From: JAFLUQ01 sp964442035
GTDB taxonomy: Bacteria; Bacillota; Clostridia; UMGS1883
Assembly: GCA_964442035.1 (NCBI GenBank)
Contig: CAYTWZ010000034.1
Coordinates: forward strand, 1 to 16,776
Direction: 5' to 3'
DNA: 16,776 nucleotides
Positions 15,252 to 16,776 of the stretch are shown piece after piece. Made by a program: the position numbers and the translations under genes. Under the pieces are notes generated by a model, which saw nothing but the letters and a program-made list of their open reading frames with translations, was not told the DNA's origin and did no database searches. Each line of letters opens with the position of its first letter. Position 1 is the stretch's first letter.

Positions 15252-16652
15252 TCATATAAGCTCGCCGTAAAGTATCCACGTCTGAGCCTTTGTAATTTTA
15301 ACCTTAACTATTTTATCTTTTAAAGAATCTTCTCCCTTAAAAATCACTATTTTATTAGCGTAGTTGCGTCCCGCAAGCATATCAGGCTCATGCTTACTTT
15401 CCCCTTCCACAAGAACCTCCTGAATTTTCCCCTCGCAGGCGGCATTCAGCTCGGCGCTGATATCATTCTGCACATCCAGCATTTCCCTAAACCACCGGCT
15501 CTTTTCCTCATCTGTGGCGGCATTTTCCATTTTTGCCGCGGGAGTGCCCTCCCGCGGGGAATAAATGAAGGAGAATATACTGTCAAATCGCACTTGCTTC
15601 AGTATTTCAACTGTATCTTCAAAGTCTGTCCTTGTCTCGGTGGGAAATCCCACTATTATATCGGTAGTCAAGGACAGCCCCGGCATGACGCGACGGGCAT
15701 AGTCAACAATATCCAGATACTGCTCCCGTGTATAGCGGCGGTTCATGTCATTAAGCACACTGTTGCTACCTGATTGAAGGGGCAAATGCAGCTGTCTGCA
15801 CACCTTGGGGCATTCGGCCATTGTATCAAGCAGATTTTTGGATATATCCTTGGGGTGACTACTCATAAAGCGTACACGCTCAATGCCGGGTATATCGTTT
15901 ACCTCCCGAAGAAGCCGAGCAAAGGCGTCAGTCTCACCCCGGTCATTGCCGTATGAGTTGACGTTCTGACCCAAGAGCATAACCTCTTTTACTCCGCTTT
16001 CGGCCAGAGATTTTACCTCACTTATTACATCCTCGCTTTTACGGCTGCGCTCACGGCCACGAACGTAGGGCACAATACAGTATGAGCAAAAGTTGTTACA
16101 CCCATACATTACGGAAACAAATGCCTTGGCCCCGCCCTCATACATTACGGGCAGCCCCTCGGCAATAGCTTCCTGACCGCCTATGTCAATGACGCGGTTG
16201 CGGTGCTCCAGCGCCTCACTCAAAATAGATGGAAAGCGATACAGCGCATGAGTGCCGAATATCATATCCACATGGCGGTACTTGGCCTTTATCCTCATAG
16301 CCACCTGCTCCTGCTGGGGCATACATCCCGAAACACCGATTATCATATCCGGCTTTTTGGCCTTGAGGTGCTTAAGTGCGCCCAAATTGCCAAAAACACG
16401 CTGTTCAGCATTGTCCCTGACAGCACAGGTATTAAAAATCAACACATCGGCTTCTTCCCTGTCCTCAGTGATTTCATACCCCATTTCGGACAACATACCC
16501 TTAAGCCGCTGTGAGTCGTTGACATTCTGCTGACAACCATAGGTCTCCACAAGAGCCTTTTTGCCCTTGTCCAGATTTGCTTCCCTGATACGGGCCATAA
16601 CAGCCTTCTGGGCCTGTATTTCCTTTTCGTCTACAATAGGCTGCATAAACAC
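15252..16652 (-). CDS. miaB: tRNA-2-methylthio-N6-dimethylallyladenosine synthase
   Basis: This radical-SAM methylthiotransferase converts i6A37, made by MiaA, to ms2i6A37 in tRNA. The 466-residue protein has an N-terminal UPF0004 domain whose Cys40, Cys76 and Cys110 should bind the auxiliary 4Fe-4S cluster. The radical-SAM CxxxCxxC motif is Cys185, Cys189 and Cys192 (CNNFCSYC). A C-terminal TRAM domain spans about 400-466. The start is GTG at 16652 because GGGAG (16659-16663) is 6 bases upstream; an ATG two codons later would have a 12-base spacing. It is the first gene behind the promoter at 16723-16751 and lies 16 bases before the ylbF-family gene. Confidence 0.96.
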   Translation of the reverse strand: MFMQPIVDEKEIQAQKAVMARIREANLDKGKKALVETYGCQQNVNDSQRLKGMLSEMGYEITEDREEADVLIFNTCAVRDNAEQRVFGNLGALKHLKAKKPDMIIGVSGCMPQQEQVAMRIKAKYRHVDMIFGTHALYRFPSILSEALEHRNRVIDIGGQEAIAEGLPVMYEGGAKAFVSVMYGCNNFCSYCIVPYVRGRERSRKSEDVISEVKSLAESGVKEVMLLGQNVNSYGNDRGETDAFARLLREVNDIPGIERVRFMSSHPKDISKNLLDTMAECPKVCRQLHLPLQSGSNSVLNDMNRRYTREQYLDIVDYARRVMPGLSLTTDIIVGFPTETRTDFEDTVEILKQVRFDSIFSFIYSPREGTPAAKMENAATDEEKSRWFREMLDVQNDISAELNAACEGKIQEVLVEGESKHEPDMLAGRNYANKIVIFKGEDSLKDKIVKVKITKAQTWILYGELI

Positions 16653-16687
16653 GCAACTCTCCCAACAAAAGATGTGTTTATTGATAC

Positions 16688-16701
16688 AAAATGCGCATTT
16701 T
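16688..16701. promoter_or_regulatory. 14-bp perfect palindrome in the miaB leader
   Basis: The sequence aaaatgcgcatttt is its own reverse complement. It lies between the predicted miaB promoter and the GTG start, roughly 15-30 bases after the expected transcription start. With no loop it cannot form a good RNA hairpin, so if functional it is a protein-binding site on DNA. The binder is unknown. Confidence 0.4.
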
Positions 16702-16722
16702 AATTTTATGGTATCATATTAT

Positions 16723-16751
16723 ATTTTATATCAAGCCGGTCAAAAAGTCAA
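16723..16751 (-). promoter_or_regulatory. Sigma-A-type promoter for miaB and downstream genes
   Basis: On the minus strand TTGACT (16746-16751) and TAAAAT (16723-16728) are separated by exactly 17 bases, close to the housekeeping consensus. A TATAAT a few bases further on is an alternative -10 but is poorly spaced from any -35. The 124-base stretch between miaB and the window edge holds no gene. Confidence 0.68.
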
Positions 16752-16776
16752 GAATATTTTCAACAAATTTCCCGTC

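Overview
The window looks like a chromosomal housekeeping region of a Gram-positive Firmicute in class Clostridia, probably an Oscillospiraceae/Ruminococcaceae-type anaerobe. This rests on gene content and order (miaB, a ylbF/ymcA-family gene, mutS, mutL, miaA, hfq; then ylmE-type yggS, sepF, ylmH, ileS, lspA, rluD), on strong AAGGAGG-type ribosome binding sites and on moderate GC. The species is not determined. All fourteen genes I support lie on the minus strand, so the window is read from its high-coordinate end toward base 1. I see no tRNA, rRNA, CRISPR array, transposase or phage gene.

Region 1 (16776 to about 8772) holds nucleic-acid maintenance and tRNA modification genes. A sigma-A-like promoter precedes miaB, followed by a small YlbF/YmcA-family protein with a cysteine-rich tail, then mutS-mutL (mismatch repair), miaA and hfq. 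MiaA and MiaB catalyse successive steps of the same tRNA modification, i6A37 then ms2i6A37. In region 2 (8713 to 5510) a membrane-anchored HlyD-like adaptor protein is followed by yggS, sepF and ylmH, the cell-division cluster. Two genes usual in the Bacillus version of this cluster, ylmG and divIVA, are missing. Region 3 (5484 to 499) holds ileS, lspA, rluD and an XTP/dITP pyrophosphatase, which ends at a strong intrinsic terminator. Region 4 (1 to 168) is the N-terminus of a response regulator cut by the window edge.

The least ordinary material is intergenic. Three copies of a modular, inverted-repeat-bounded element lie at 247-372, 1131-1245 and 14661-14837. The second has lost its interior but kept both pairing ends. 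Two copies carry an extra hairpin module where the first ends in a perfect 16-bp terminal inverted repeat. The element has no coding capacity and is either a MITE-like non-autonomous mobile element or a structured intergenic RNA/DNA repeat. Other signals are a perfect 13-bp inverted repeat just upstream of the response regulator, and mutually exclusive hairpins resembling an attenuator after the pyrophosphatase gene. There is also a terminator-like hairpin between ileS and lspA with no room for a promoter after it. I found no convincing new multi-gene system; the repeat family is the best candidate for something undescribed.
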